DNA of 64,000 bases from an uncultured Prevotella sp. (lineage in GTDB: Bacteria; Bacteroidota; Bacteroidia; Bacteroidales; Bacteroidaceae): positions 78,350 through 142,349 of the forward strand of contig CAMJGE010000006.1 in NCBI GenBank assembly GCA_946405145.1. Reading direction: 5' to 3'. This document shows positions 28,254 to 36,388 of the stretch, in pieces. Every line of letters starts with the position of its first letter. The stretch's first letter is position 1. Position numbers and translations under genes: made by a program. A model generated the notes under the pieces. The model saw nothing but the letters and a program-made list of their open reading frames with translations. It was not told where the DNA came from and searched no databases.

Positions 28254-28312
28254 TTACCTTCTTACCTTTTTACCCTTTTTACCCTTTTACCTTTTTACCT
28301 TTTTACCTTTAC
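28254..28312. repeat. TTACCTTTTTACCC-type intergenic repeat
   Basis: About seven imperfect TTACCTTTTT/TACCCTTTT units fill the whole gap between argH and the SRPBCC gene. Read on the minus strand it is GGTAAAAAG. It could stretch the argH leader and affect its expression. Confidence 0.75.
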
Positions 28313-28740
28313 ACATAAGGCACCTGCGCAAGGGCGTTGGCAATCTGCTCCACACCGTCCTGCAAGGGCTTTTCAACCATACTCTTAATAAACGGGGGCA
28401 GCTCTGCCTTCACCGTCACCTTCATCTTGGCATTGTTCTCATCCACAGGCAGCACCTGTACCCACACATAGAAGGGAACGGGCGACTCTACCGTCTCGAA
28501 CTTCACGCACTTCGGTTCCTCACGCTCACAGATGCGGAGCTTCAGCTGGCCTACAGGTGCCACGTTGAGACTCACCGTGTCCTGATCGAAGCTGAAGTCG
28601 TTGATTTTATCCTCTGGCACACGGTCGCGCACCTTCTCGAGGTTTGTCAGGTCGCTGATATTATTATAGACTGCCTGCTGCGGATAGGGCACCAGCTTAA
28701 CGCTACTCTCGAACTTTGATTCACTACTGAATAATCCCAT
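28309..28740 (-). CDS. SRPBCC-fold (START-like) protein
   Basis: The 143-residue cytoplasmic protein resembles polyketide-cyclase/START-like SRPBCC proteins of Bacteroidota: FESSVKLVPYPQQAVYNNISDLTNLEKV at the start, a beta-sheet with VEVSPVPFYVWVQ-type strand, and a final amphipathic helix. It may bind a hydrophobic ligand; none is known. It lies between pyrE and argH on the same strand. Confidence 0.75.
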   Translation of the reverse strand: MGLFSSESKFESSVKLVPYPQQAVYNNISDLTNLEKVRDRVPEDKINDFSFDQDTVSLNVAPVGQLKLRICEREEPKCVKFETVESPVPFYVWVQVLPVDENNAKMKVTVKAELPPFIKSMVEKPLQDGVEQIANALAQVPYV

Positions 28741-28826
28741 ATTTATCTAATTCTTTTAGACAGAAGAACATAAGTACATCATTTACATGCGCACCTTTTT
28801 TGTTCTTCTGTTCTTATGTCTGAATA

Positions 28827-29456
28827 TTATTTTTGCCAGGTTTCGGGGCTCTTGCGCCATTCGGCGAGTACTGCCTTGTCTTCCTCCTTGATATAGCCTG
28901 TCTTGGCTGCTTCCTCGATCACAGCCTCGTAGTTGCTCAGGGTGATGAGTTTAACACCAGCCTCCTTGAAAGCCTCCTCAGCTACAGGGAAACCATAGGT
29001 AAACGAAGCCACCATACCAATCACCTCGACACCATATTCGCGCAGAGCGGCTACTGCCTTCAGCGACGAACCGCCAGTAGAAATCAGGTCTTCGACAACG
29101 ATGACCTTTGCACCCTTCTTGATCTCACCTTCCACCTGATTACCCATACCATGGTCTTTTGGCTTCGGACGGACATAGCTATAGGGAAGTCCCAGTTCCT
29201 CTGCAACTAACGCACCCTGGGCAATAGCACCAGTAGCCACACCTGCCACTGCCTCAGCCTCAGGGAAATTCTCCTGGATGACATGGCAGAGTTCAAGTTT
29301 GACAAACGAGCGCACCTGAGGAAACGACAATGTCTTACGATTGTCGGTATAAATGGGTGACTTCCAGCCCGAGGCCCATGTAAACGGGTCATTAGGCTGT
29401 AACTTGATGGCCTGAATGTCCATCAGTTTTCTGGCAAATTGATTCTTGATTTCCAT
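28827..29456 (-). CDS. pyrE: Orotate phosphoribosyltransferase
   Basis: Pyrimidine synthesis: orotate plus PRPP gives OMP. The 209 residues contain the PRPP loop VIVVEDLISTGGSSLKAV and the flexible catalytic loop KPKDHGMGNQVEG. Cytoplasmic. It has its own promoter (-7 box 29479-29486), shared in sequence with that of argS. Confidence 0.95.
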   Translation of the reverse strand: MEIKNQFARKLMDIQAIKLQPNDPFTWASGWKSPIYTDNRKTLSFPQVRSFVKLELCHVIQENFPEAEAVAGVATGAIAQGALVAEELGLPYSYVRPKPKDHGMGNQVEGEIKKGAKVIVVEDLISTGGSSLKAVAALREYGVEVIGMVASFTYGFPVAEEAFKEAGVKLITLSNYEAVIEEAAKTGYIKEEDKAVLAEWRKSPETWQK

Positions 29457-29478
29457 AAATTCAACGTTGATTTGGGTG

Positions 29479-29544
29479 CAAAGGTACGAATAAGTGAGCG
29501 ATTTTCCAAATTAATTTGAGAAAATCCGAACGTGAGTACCTTCG
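29479..29544 (-). promoter_or_regulatory. pyrE promoter module (shared with argS)
   Basis: The -7 box TACCTTTG lies at 29479-29486. An upstream box CGAACGTGAGTACCTTCG lies at 29527-29544. At argS the same two elements recur at 41666-41673 and 41715-41732, and the 28 bp around the -7 box are identical in the two places. Confidence 0.6.
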
Positions 29545-29613
29545 GCGAAGCCAAAGATAGTGCAAAAATTCTATTTAGCGAAGAGAAAGCGGATTTATTT
29601 ACTTTCTTGAGCC

Positions 29614-31227
29614 CTATTCTTTAGTTGGAAGATACTTCTTTCCTCCCTTGATATAGATGCCACGTCGGGATGGCTGACTGAGTTTGGTGCCAGAGAGAGA
29701 ATAGTAAGAGGTGGTAGCATTCTGCTTCCTGACAGGAACGATGCCCGTTTCTGTGTCTCCCAGACGTTCATATTCAGTAGCTGCCATGATGAAGCCTCCC
29801 AATACCTTGCCCTCGGTATAGAAGTTGCTGCCTGAAGTAGAGGTGGGTTCGGTATCTTTACCCATGAGATAATAGTTGGCAGAACCGTCACGGAATGCGA
29901 AGCCTGCAAGTCCTGCCGACTTACTGCATCTTACCAAGTGGACACCGCCCATGCCGTCAGCCACCATGAAATTCTCGACAAAGCCACGATAGGCTTTCTT
30001 GGCCAGGTCGGTATAGTCGGCATCAAAAAGCCCAAGGCGCATTCCCTTGAGGTAGGAAGCAATAAAAATCGCCGTACATGATGACTCCAGATAGTTGGCC
30101 ACTGGCGACGAGGTGTAACAGAAGTCGCTGTTATAGTCTGTAGCGACGTAGGTGTCGTCATAATTCAGCAACTGATACCAGCAACCTGTCTTGACATCTT
30201 GTTTAGCGGCAATGCCTGCTGCCAGTTGTTGAAGATAGCCGTATAAAGTTTGGAAGTTCTCAGTTGCCGTCAGTCCTGCCTTCACCATCTGTTCCAGGAC
30301 ATCGACAAGTGCCAGGAAGTACCAGCCTGTGGCACGTCCCCAATATTCGGCAGAATGATAAACCTCAGCCCCCGGTTCGGCAGAGATGCCCACCCATATT
30401 TTCGCTGCCTCTCCTGCAGGATCGGCAGTGAAAGCATGGTAGAGAAGTTTCACCTCATCGTTCCATAGGTAATGCCATGAGATAGTGAACTGTTTGGTAA
30501 TCAGATCCCAGTCGTTGTCACTGATGGCGGCATAGTCCGTGTATTCGTTTGCCATTTGTGCCAAGAGAGCCGGTCCCATATATTGCCCGTCACACCACAT
30601 CTGGTCTGTGTAGAACGACTTGTGCCACCAGCCACCGGCTGCACCTGCCAGCGTACTTTCTTTAATGACATAGTCGGTATTGGCAATAGCGATGGAGGTG
30701 AGGGCATCGGCGAAACGTTTTTTTGCCGTAGAGACGGTTTCGTCGTTCGTGAAATAGGGACTTTCGGCAAAAGTCTTGTTTCCTGCCATTTCCTGTAACT
30801 TGAAGTAGAGTTTCACGGCGTTAATGTCGTCAAAGCACTTGCCTTCTTTTCCGTCTTGGGCGATATCGTATGTATTTGCATAATATTGAATGGCATAATA
30901 CCACGGTCTTACGTCCACCATGCTATTGTCCTTATAATAATACACTGCCTCAATGATGGCTTTTGCTACCAGTCCTGGCACATAGTCAAGATTCTTCATG
31001 GAATAGTTGGGCTCAGCGATAAGATTGCCTTGACTGTCGAACACGCCGAAGCCTGCATCAGATTGATTGGCCTTAAAGTCGTTTATGCGTGAGTTGATAA
31101 CCAGTTGAGAATATCTCACTCCCTCCGTAAACGTACATGGTTCGCCTGCAGTGGTCTGAGAGGTTACCGTGTTACTCCAGCCAAGTCCTGTTACTGCCAA
31201 AATAAGAAAAAATACTTTGTTTGTCAT
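29614..31227 (-). CDS. GH105 unsaturated rhamnogalacturonyl/galacturonyl hydrolase
   Basis: Removes the unsaturated uronic acid left by pectate or rhamnogalacturonan lyases. The 537-residue secreted protein (signal MTNKVFFLILAVTGLGWS) has an (alpha/alpha)6 barrel with the catalytic Asp213 in QMWCDGQYMGP and the conserved EYWGRATGWYFLALVD. It is longer than cytoplasmic YteR because of a C-terminal tail ending in YYSLSGTKL...GIYIKGGKK, the same motif as in the giant GH26. The start at 31227 was chosen over 31287, which lies upstream of the -7 box. Divergent from the PL1 lyase. Confidence 0.88.
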   Translation of the reverse strand: MTNKVFFLILAVTGLGWSNTVTSQTTAGEPCTFTEGVRYSQLVINSRINDFKANQSDAGFGVFDSQGNLIAEPNYSMKNLDYVPGLVAKAIIEAVYYYKDNSMVDVRPWYYAIQYYANTYDIAQDGKEGKCFDDINAVKLYFKLQEMAGNKTFAESPYFTNDETVSTAKKRFADALTSIAIANTDYVIKESTLAGAAGGWWHKSFYTDQMWCDGQYMGPALLAQMANEYTDYAAISDNDWDLITKQFTISWHYLWNDEVKLLYHAFTADPAGEAAKIWVGISAEPGAEVYHSAEYWGRATGWYFLALVDVLEQMVKAGLTATENFQTLYGYLQQLAAGIAAKQDVKTGCWYQLLNYDDTYVATDYNSDFCYTSSPVANYLESSCTAIFIASYLKGMRLGLFDADYTDLAKKAYRGFVENFMVADGMGGVHLVRCSKSAGLAGFAFRDGSANYYLMGKDTEPTSTSGSNFYTEGKVLGGFIMAATEYERLGDTETGIVPVRKQNATTSYYSLSGTKLSQPSRRGIYIKGGKKYLPTKE

Positions 31228-31257
31228 TTTTCCCCTTCTATTAATATGATTTTGCTG

Positions 31258-31265
31258 CAAAGATA
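31258..31265 (-). promoter_or_regulatory. -7 box of the GH105 gene
   Basis: TATCTTTG on the minus strand, 30 bp before the start. It is back to back with the PL1 promoter 65 bp away, so one shared operator between them is possible. Confidence 0.6.
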
Positions 31266-31329
31266 AGCAAATTATTTGAGTATTCATATTTATTTTATCA
31301 CTTTTCTTTTTTCAATCAAATATTTTTTG

Positions 31330-31337
31330 TACCTTTG
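31330..31337 (+). promoter_or_regulatory. -7 box of the PL1 gene
   Basis: TACCTTTG, 24 bp before the ATG at 31362. It rules out the in-frame TTG at 31335 as a start. Confidence 0.65.
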
Positions 31338-31361
31338 TCATTAATTACTAATTTAAATGTT

Positions 31362-32489
31362 ATGCGTATGTTTATTAACCACAATCATCAACACTATAAT
31401 CTATTGTTTGCAGGCATCCTGCTTGCTGTGTCTTTTTCACTCTCTTCTTGTTCGAATGACGATAATCCGACAGAGGATCCCGCCCTCCCATCGACCTACG
31501 ACAGTCTCAAGCCAATAGGTTTCGGAGAAAACACAACTGGTGGCAACGGCCAGAACATCATCTTGGTAACCACCGCCGATCAACTGGCGGCAGCAGTGAG
31601 CGGCACCGATCCCGCTACCGTGTATGTGGAGGGCAGCATCACGCTCGACAAGATGCTTTCCGTAGGTTCCAACAAGACGATTCTCGGTCTCTCAGGAGCC
31701 ACCATCAGTAACCTCAACCGCAATGAGAATGCCGGTATCTTCCTGCTGAATGGCAGTAGGAATGTCATTATCCGCAACCTGACCCTGTGCGGCCCAGGAG
31801 CCTACGATATTGATGCCAACTACAGCGATAATATCAGCTTGGTTGGCGCAAAGAACGTGTGGGTGGACCATTGTGACATACAGGATGGCATCGACGGCAA
31901 TTTCGACATCGTGGAAGGCTCTGACAGTATCTGCGTCAGTTGGACGCGATTCCATTACCTCATTGAACCATTGGAGGGAGGCAGTGGCGGAAGCAGTGAC
32001 CACCGTAACTGCAACCTGATAGGCAACAGCAACAACACAGCCGACTTAGATGAAGGGAACCTCAACTGCACATTTATCTGCTGCTGGTGGGGAGAGGGAT
32101 GTGTGGAGCGCTGTCCGCGTGTCCGCTTTGGAAAAGTACATGTGGTCAACTGCCTTTATGACGGTAATGACTATAATTATTGCATAGGTTATGGCGTCTA
32201 TTCCAATATCTATGTGGAGAAATGTGCCTTCACGTCAGAAAAGGCAAAGCAGAACGCTTTGAAAGATTGGCGTGGCGATAAGGATTTCAACATTAAGGTT
32301 GTGGATTGTCTGGGAATAGATGACGTGGAGTTGTCACAAGGCGACAGGGGACAGTTCGTGCCTTCTTATAACTATGATGCCTTCGATTCCAATCAGGTGG
32401 AATCTGTTCTGAAGGCCCCCCGCAACGGTGCTGGTGCCACTATCAACCCCCCTTTCTCACATTTGTCAGCTCTTGGCGAGACCAAGTGA
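31362..32489 (+). CDS. PL1 pectate lyase lipoprotein
   Basis: Cuts polygalacturonan by beta-elimination. The 375-residue lipoprotein (lipobox LSSC followed by SNDD) has a right-handed beta-helix. Calcium-binding Asp residues are in WVDHCD (167-172), and the catalytic Arg region is RCPRVRFGKVHVVN, both typical of PL1. Many Cys residues (FICCWWGEGCVERCP) suggest disulfides. Its 3' end overlaps the convergent comF-like gene by 24 bp. With the GH105 gene it forms a minimal pectin unit without SusC/D. Confidence 0.92.
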   Translation: MRMFINHNHQHYNLLFAGILLAVSFSLSSCSNDDNPTEDPALPSTYDSLKPIGFGENTTGGNGQNIILVTTADQLAAAVSGTDPATVYVEGSITLDKMLSVGSNKTILGLSGATISNLNRNENAGIFLLNGSRNVIIRNLTLCGPGAYDIDANYSDNISLVGAKNVWVDHCDIQDGIDGNFDIVEGSDSICVSWTRFHYLIEPLEGGSGGSSDHRNCNLIGNSNNTADLDEGNLNCTFICCWWGEGCVERCPRVRFGKVHVVNCLYDGNDYNYCIGYGVYSNIYVEKCAFTSEKAKQNALKDWRGDKDFNIKVVDCLGIDDVELSQGDRGQFVPSYNYDAFDSNQVESVLKAPRNGAGATINPPFSHLSALGETK

Positions 32490-33167
32490 GAGGATGCTGA
32501 TACGGACACCACCAGCCTTACAGAGTTCTTTAGCACAGGCGATACAGGTGGCACCTGTGGTGACGACATCATCGATGAGGAGCAGATGTTTGTTGCTGAC
32601 GGCTTCTGCATCGATGAGTTCGAAGACATGTTCTACATTCTCCTGGCGATCCCAACGGCCCTTGTTGGTCTGAGAACCCTTGAAGCTGTTGCGCCTCACC
32701 ACCTTCTTATAAATAGGAAGTCCCGTGATCTCACTGACACCCCGGGCTATCTCCTCACTCTGGTTGTAACCGCGCTGGCGTTGGCGCTTCTTGGCAAGGG
32801 GAACAGGTACGATTCCGTCGATTTCATCGAAGAATCCTGAGGACTGGATCTCTTTTGCCAGCATGCGCCCCACGATACTGCCGATCTCAGGGCGGTTTTT
32901 GTATTTCAGTTCGTAGATGATATTGGCGGTTTGGGCATGGGGCTCATAGTAGAAGAAGGCGGTGGCGCGCTCGATAGGAATCTGATGCCAAAATAATTTA
33001 GCCATCTCGTTATCATAGGCATTGCGATGGAAGTCTGTGCGAGGCAGATGGAGGTTGCATGTCGAGCAGATGGTCTCTTCCGTCACCGTGAGCCGATGAC
33101 CACAGACCACACAAAGGCGTGGGGCAATCAGATCGAGCAGACGACGCCAGAAACTAATCGGTTTCAT
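32466..33167 (-). CDS. ComF-family phosphoribosyltransferase-like protein
   Basis: The 233-residue protein has an N-terminal four-Cys zinc finger (CVVCGHRL ... CSTCNLHLP) and a C-terminal PRTase fold with the PRPP loop LLIDDVVTTGATC. ComF proteins take part in DNA uptake in transformable bacteria; in others the role is unclear. The start MKPISFWRRLLDL at 33167 lets it overlap recX by 14 bp. A longer frame start (33242) would run deep into recX. Confidence 0.88.
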   Translation of the reverse strand: MKPISFWRRLLDLIAPRLCVVCGHRLTVTEETICSTCNLHLPRTDFHRNAYDNEMAKLFWHQIPIERATAFFYYEPHAQTANIIYELKYKNRPEIGSIVGRMLAKEIQSSGFFDEIDGIVPVPLAKKRQRQRGYNQSEEIARGVSEITGLPIYKKVVRRNSFKGSQTNKGRWDRQENVEHVFELIDAEAVSNKHLLLIDDVVTTGATCIACAKELCKAGGVRISILSLGLAKS

Positions 33168-33645
33168 CGTATTCTTCCATCTCCTCATCGACATCGAGGC
33201 ATTGGCGGATGATATCGAAGGTGAACCCACGTCCCAAGGCAAAGCGCACGAGTTTCTGGTTCAGTTCGTAGTCACTTTCGGCTTTTGTGGTCTTCCGCTT
33301 CTGGCGGAGGAGAGGGCGGAGCACGTCAAGATACTCTTTTTCATCGATCTCATCGAGTACCCGTTGCTGGATGTCTTTGTCGATCCGCTTCATCCAGAGG
33401 GCCTGCTGCACCTTGCGCCTGCCCCATTTGTTATAGCGTATCTTGTCTTTCACAAAGGCTCTGGCGTAACGTTCGTTGTCGATATAACGTTCACGGATAA
33501 GCCGCTGGATGATGCGATCTTGTGCGGATTCATCGATACCCCAGCGCTTGAGTTTGTCGCGCATCTCCTGTTCGCAGTGCTCTGCCTGGGCACAGAGGGC
33601 TGCCAGTTGCAGGAAGGCCTCTTGTTCTGTCATTTCTTTCTTCAT
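33154..33645 (-). CDS. recX: RecX family regulator of RecA
   Basis: The 163-residue helical protein has three-helix repeats typical of RecX (YIDNERYARAFVKDKIRYNKWGRRKVQQALWMKRI). RecX inhibits RecA filaments. It overlaps prmC by 4 bp and the comF-like gene by 14 bp, so prmC-recX-comF are one transcript; recA is not nearby. Confidence 0.88.
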   Translation of the reverse strand: MKKEMTEQEAFLQLAALCAQAEHCEQEMRDKLKRWGIDESAQDRIIQRLIRERYIDNERYARAFVKDKIRYNKWGRRKVQQALWMKRIDKDIQQRVLDEIDEKEYLDVLRPLLRQKRKTTKAESDYELNQKLVRFALGRGFTFDIIRQCLDVDEEMEEYDETD

Positions 33646-34475
33646 ATCTTCTTAGCTTTAAGGAATCGCAGTTTGCCAAACGCATCTTGGCGGCATTCAA
33701 TATCAGAGAATCCGAGCTGGCGAAGGTACTCGCCAACAGCCTCTGCCGTCAAGGGGTTGAGTTCAAAGAAGAGGAGTCCCTCATTGTTGAGGTTCTGCCA
33801 GGCAAAGTCGGCAATCTTCTGGTAGAAGATGATAGGATTGTCGTCAGGTGCGAAGAGGGCTATCTGCGGTTCATAGTCGAGCACATTCTTAGCCATTCCA
33901 TCGCGCTCTGACGGTTTGATATAGGGGGGATTGCTGACGATGACATCGTAAGCATCATGCAGTGAAGTGTGGAGGATGTCGTGCTGTTCGAAGGTAACCT
34001 GAACACCTAGGGCTTTGGCGTTCCTTTCTGCGATACGCAGGGCATCGGCGGAGATATCCCATGCGGCGACTTGTGCCTGAGGCAACGCTGCCGCAAGGGT
34101 GATGGCGATACATCCGCTACCAGTGCCGATGTCGAGCAGATGGCACTTTTTGTCTCCCTTCTCGCTGCTGATGATCCATTCACAGAGTTCTGCCGTCTCA
34201 GGACGGGGGATGAGCACACCTGGAGCTACCTGGAACTGTCGGCCTGCGAAATCGGCTACACCTATTATATATTGTACGGGTTCCCCTTTTTCGAGTCGCT
34301 GCATGATTTTTTCCAGTTCCGCTTGGTCGTCTGCGGATAAATGCGTAACTTTGCCGCAAAGAATGTCTGTCAGTGACATGCCGAAACGCACGTCGAGTAC
34401 CCAGCGGACGAGGGCTTTAGCCTCACCTGCATCATAGCATGTGGTCAGTCTGTGGCAGAGCGTTTCGTATGTCAT
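33642..34475 (-). CDS. prmC: Peptide chain release factor N5-glutamine methyltransferase
   Basis: Methylates the GGQ glutamine of release factors. The 277-residue protein has an N-terminal helical domain, SAM-binding LLDIGTGSGCIAITLA, and the catalytic NPPY. The start MTYETLCHRLTT at 34475 was chosen: the open frame runs on to 35075, but that part crosses the promoter and is antisense to ribD. The -7 box (34484-34491) ends 9 bp before the ATG. Confidence 0.93.
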   Translation of the reverse strand: MTYETLCHRLTTCYDAGEAKALVRWVLDVRFGMSLTDILCGKVTHLSADDQAELEKIMQRLEKGEPVQYIIGVADFAGRQFQVAPGVLIPRPETAELCEWIISSEKGDKKCHLLDIGTGSGCIAITLAAALPQAQVAAWDISADALRIAERNAKALGVQVTFEQHDILHTSLHDAYDVIVSNPPYIKPSERDGMAKNVLDYEPQIALFAPDDNPIIFYQKIADFAWQNLNNEGLLFFELNPLTAEAVGEYLRQLGFSDIECRQDAFGKLRFLKAKKI

Positions 34476-34483
34476 AGCGGATG

Positions 34484-34491
34484 CAAAGATA
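34484..34491 (-). promoter_or_regulatory. -7 box of prmC-recX-comF
   Basis: TATCTTTG on the minus strand followed by CATCCGCT and the ATG, so the transcript would have at most a few leader bases. Confidence 0.6.
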
Positions 34492-34498
34492 CAAAAAA

Positions 34499-34564
34499 GT
34501 AAAAAGGTAAGAAAGTAAAAGGGTAAAAAAGTGAAAAAGTAAGAAAGTAAAACGGTAAAAAAGT
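34499..34564. repeat. GTAAAAAG-type repeat between prmC and ribD
   Basis: About eight imperfect GTAAAAAG/GTAAGAAA/GTGAAAAA units fill the divergent gap and run up to the ribD start. It is the same family as 26878-26911 and 28254-28312. It occupies the place where the ribD leader should be. Confidence 0.75.
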
Positions 34565-34565
34565 G

Positions 34566-35498
34566 ATGATAGATGACGAAAAATATATGCGGCGCTGTCT
34601 GCAGCTGGCTCGGAATGGTCAGCAGAATGCCAAGCCCAACCCGATGGTTGGGGCAGTGATAGTATCTTCTGACGGCAGGATTATCGGCGAGGGGTATCAT
34701 GTGCGCTGTGGTGAAGGGCACGCAGAAGTGAATGCCTTTGCCTCGGTGAAGCCTGAGGATGAGCCGTTGCTGGCTGAGGCTACGATCTACGTGAGTCTGG
34801 AACCCTGTTCTCACTATGGCAAGACACCGCCTTGTGCCGACCTGATTATCAAGAAAGGTGTGAAGCGTGCCGTTGTGGGCTGTGTAGATCCCTTTGCTGA
34901 GGTTCGGGGACGAGGTATCCGTAAGTTGCGTGAGGCTGGTATTGAGGTGGAAGTGGGTGTGCTTGAGAAGGAATGTGAGGCTCTGAACCGCCGTTTCTTT
35001 ACGTTCCATCGTGAGCAGCGCCCCTATATCATCCTGAAGTGGGCTCAGACGGCTAATGGCTTTATCGATGACCATTTCAAGCCTGTCCAGATATCCAACG
35101 ACTTTACGAAGATGTTATCACATAAGCTGAGGGCAGAGGAGGATGCTATCCTTGTGGGGCGCGTGACGGAAGAGCGAGATCACCCTCAGTTGACAGTGCG
35201 TGAGTGGAATGGCTCCAATCCGAAACGGCTGGTGATTGACCGTTCGCACCCCCTGAACCTGGAGAGTCTGTATGCCCACCAGATACAGTCGTTGATAGTG
35301 GAAGGTGGCGCCAAGACCTTACAGTCGTTCCTTGACAAGGGACTTTGGGATGAGCTTCGTGTGGAGACAAACTTAGGTATGACGGTTGGCGACGGCACAA
35401 GAGCACCGCAGATACCTGAGGAGGCGGTGGTGGAAAAGACCATCAGAGACGGCGAGAACCAGTTGGTATGCTATCATCAAATAACCCCCGAAAGTTGA
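34566..35498 (+). CDS. ribD: Bifunctional riboflavin deaminase/reductase
   Basis: Two early steps of riboflavin synthesis. The N-terminal zinc deaminase (about 1-145) has GHAEVNAF, EPCSHYGKTPPCADL and the early PNPMVGAVIV. The C-terminal reductase has RPYIILKWAQTANGFI and IVEGGAKTLQSFLD. At 310 residues it is shorter than E. coli RibD (367); the reductase part is compact but its motifs are present. ATG at 34566 was preferred to the GTG at 34563. Confidence 0.93.
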   Translation: MIDDEKYMRRCLQLARNGQQNAKPNPMVGAVIVSSDGRIIGEGYHVRCGEGHAEVNAFASVKPEDEPLLAEATIYVSLEPCSHYGKTPPCADLIIKKGVKRAVVGCVDPFAEVRGRGIRKLREAGIEVEVGVLEKECEALNRRFFTFHREQRPYIILKWAQTANGFIDDHFKPVQISNDFTKMLSHKLRAEEDAILVGRVTEERDHPQLTVREWNGSNPKRLVIDRSHPLNLESLYAHQIQSLIVEGGAKTLQSFLDKGLWDELRVETNLGMTVGDGTRAPQIPEEAVVEKTIRDGENQLVCYHQITPES

Positions 35499-35520
35499 TC
35501 ACTTCCGGGGGCTATATTAT
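35485..35520 (+). terminator. Terminator spanning the ribD stop
   Basis: CCCCCG-AAGT (35485-35495) pairs with ACTT-CGGGGG (35501-35511); there is one mismatch, and the loop is TGATC. An AT-rich stretch follows. It lies between convergent genes, and its T-rich flank is weak. Confidence 0.7.
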
Positions 35521-35537
35521 TAATAAGGTGTAACCGC

Positions 35538-36341
35538 TTACTTGGTGAGGGCCTTACGGGCAGCGTCGATCTGCTCCTTAGCCTCCTGCAGCTGAGACTT
35601 CAGCTCGCTAACGGTAGTAGCGTTCAGGGTGTCGAGAGTAGAAAGTGCCTCAGCAACGGGCTTGATGTCGGGATCGTACTCAGAGAGACGGTTCAGAGCA
35701 TCGAGGATCAGCACGATACGGAAGGTGGTGTTGGCAGCAGCGTCGTCGTCGAAAGCAGCGAGGAACTTGTCTGAGTTCTTGCTGGCGCAGTACATCTGCT
35801 CGATGAGAGAAGCTGCGGCTACCTGCCAGAAGTAGTTGATACGGCTGTTCTCGTTCATGGCATCATAGAGAGCCTGAGGAGTCTCAGCAGCGGTGGTGTT
35901 CTCAAGAACCTTGAAAGAAGGATCGTTGATGTCGGCAGCCAGCTTGGTGATAGCCTTCTCGTAATCCTCGAGAGGCATCTCGTAAAGCTTGGCAATGCTC
36001 TTATCAACCTCGAGTGCTGCCATCACGCGATATTTCTCTGCGAGTGTGGTAGCTTCCTCTGCTACAGAAGGATTCAGCAGATAGTCGGGCTTAACCTGCT
36101 TCTCTTCCTTTGTCAGCTTGAAAGAACCTTCATTGTCACTCTGCAGGAATGGGAGCTGCTTCATCTTACCGATTTCACTTGCCAGACTGTCAACATGCAT
36201 CTTGATGCTTGCCTCAATCTGCTCCTGTTCGAAACTCTTAACTGCTGAATCTTCTGTCTCAGCGTTTTTTGCAGTTTTGTTTCCGCAAGCTGCAAATGCG
36301 ATTGCTGCGAATGCTACAGCGAGAATTGATAACTTTTTCAT
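35538..36341 (-). CDS. Helical lipoprotein of unknown function
   Basis: The 267-residue protein has an SPII signal (MKKLSILAVAFAAIAFAAC), then an almost wholly helical, acidic body. Strong Ala/Glu/Lys content and the ending SQLQEAKEQIDAARKALTK suggest a coiled coil. It starts 47 bp after the stop of the ABC transporter on the same strand, so they may be linked. Not assigned to a family I recognise with certainty. Confidence 0.7.
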   Translation of the reverse strand: MKKLSILAVAFAAIAFAACGNKTAKNAETEDSAVKSFEQEQIEASIKMHVDSLASEIGKMKQLPFLQSDNEGSFKLTKEEKQVKPDYLLNPSVAEEATTLAEKYRVMAALEVDKSIAKLYEMPLEDYEKAITKLAADINDPSFKVLENTTAAETPQALYDAMNENSRINYFWQVAAASLIEQMYCASKNSDKFLAAFDDDAAANTTFRIVLILDALNRLSEYDPDIKPVAEALSTLDTLNATTVSELKSQLQEAKEQIDAARKALTK

Positions 36342-36388
36342 TGTTTTTTTGAATTGATAGTTATTAATAAATGAATTAAATAATATTT

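Noticed and set aside
34476..35075. Long N-terminal extension of prmC (open frame of 200 more codons)
   Set aside because: It crosses the prmC promoter and a low-complexity repeat and is antisense to ribD; the family N-terminus begins at 34475.
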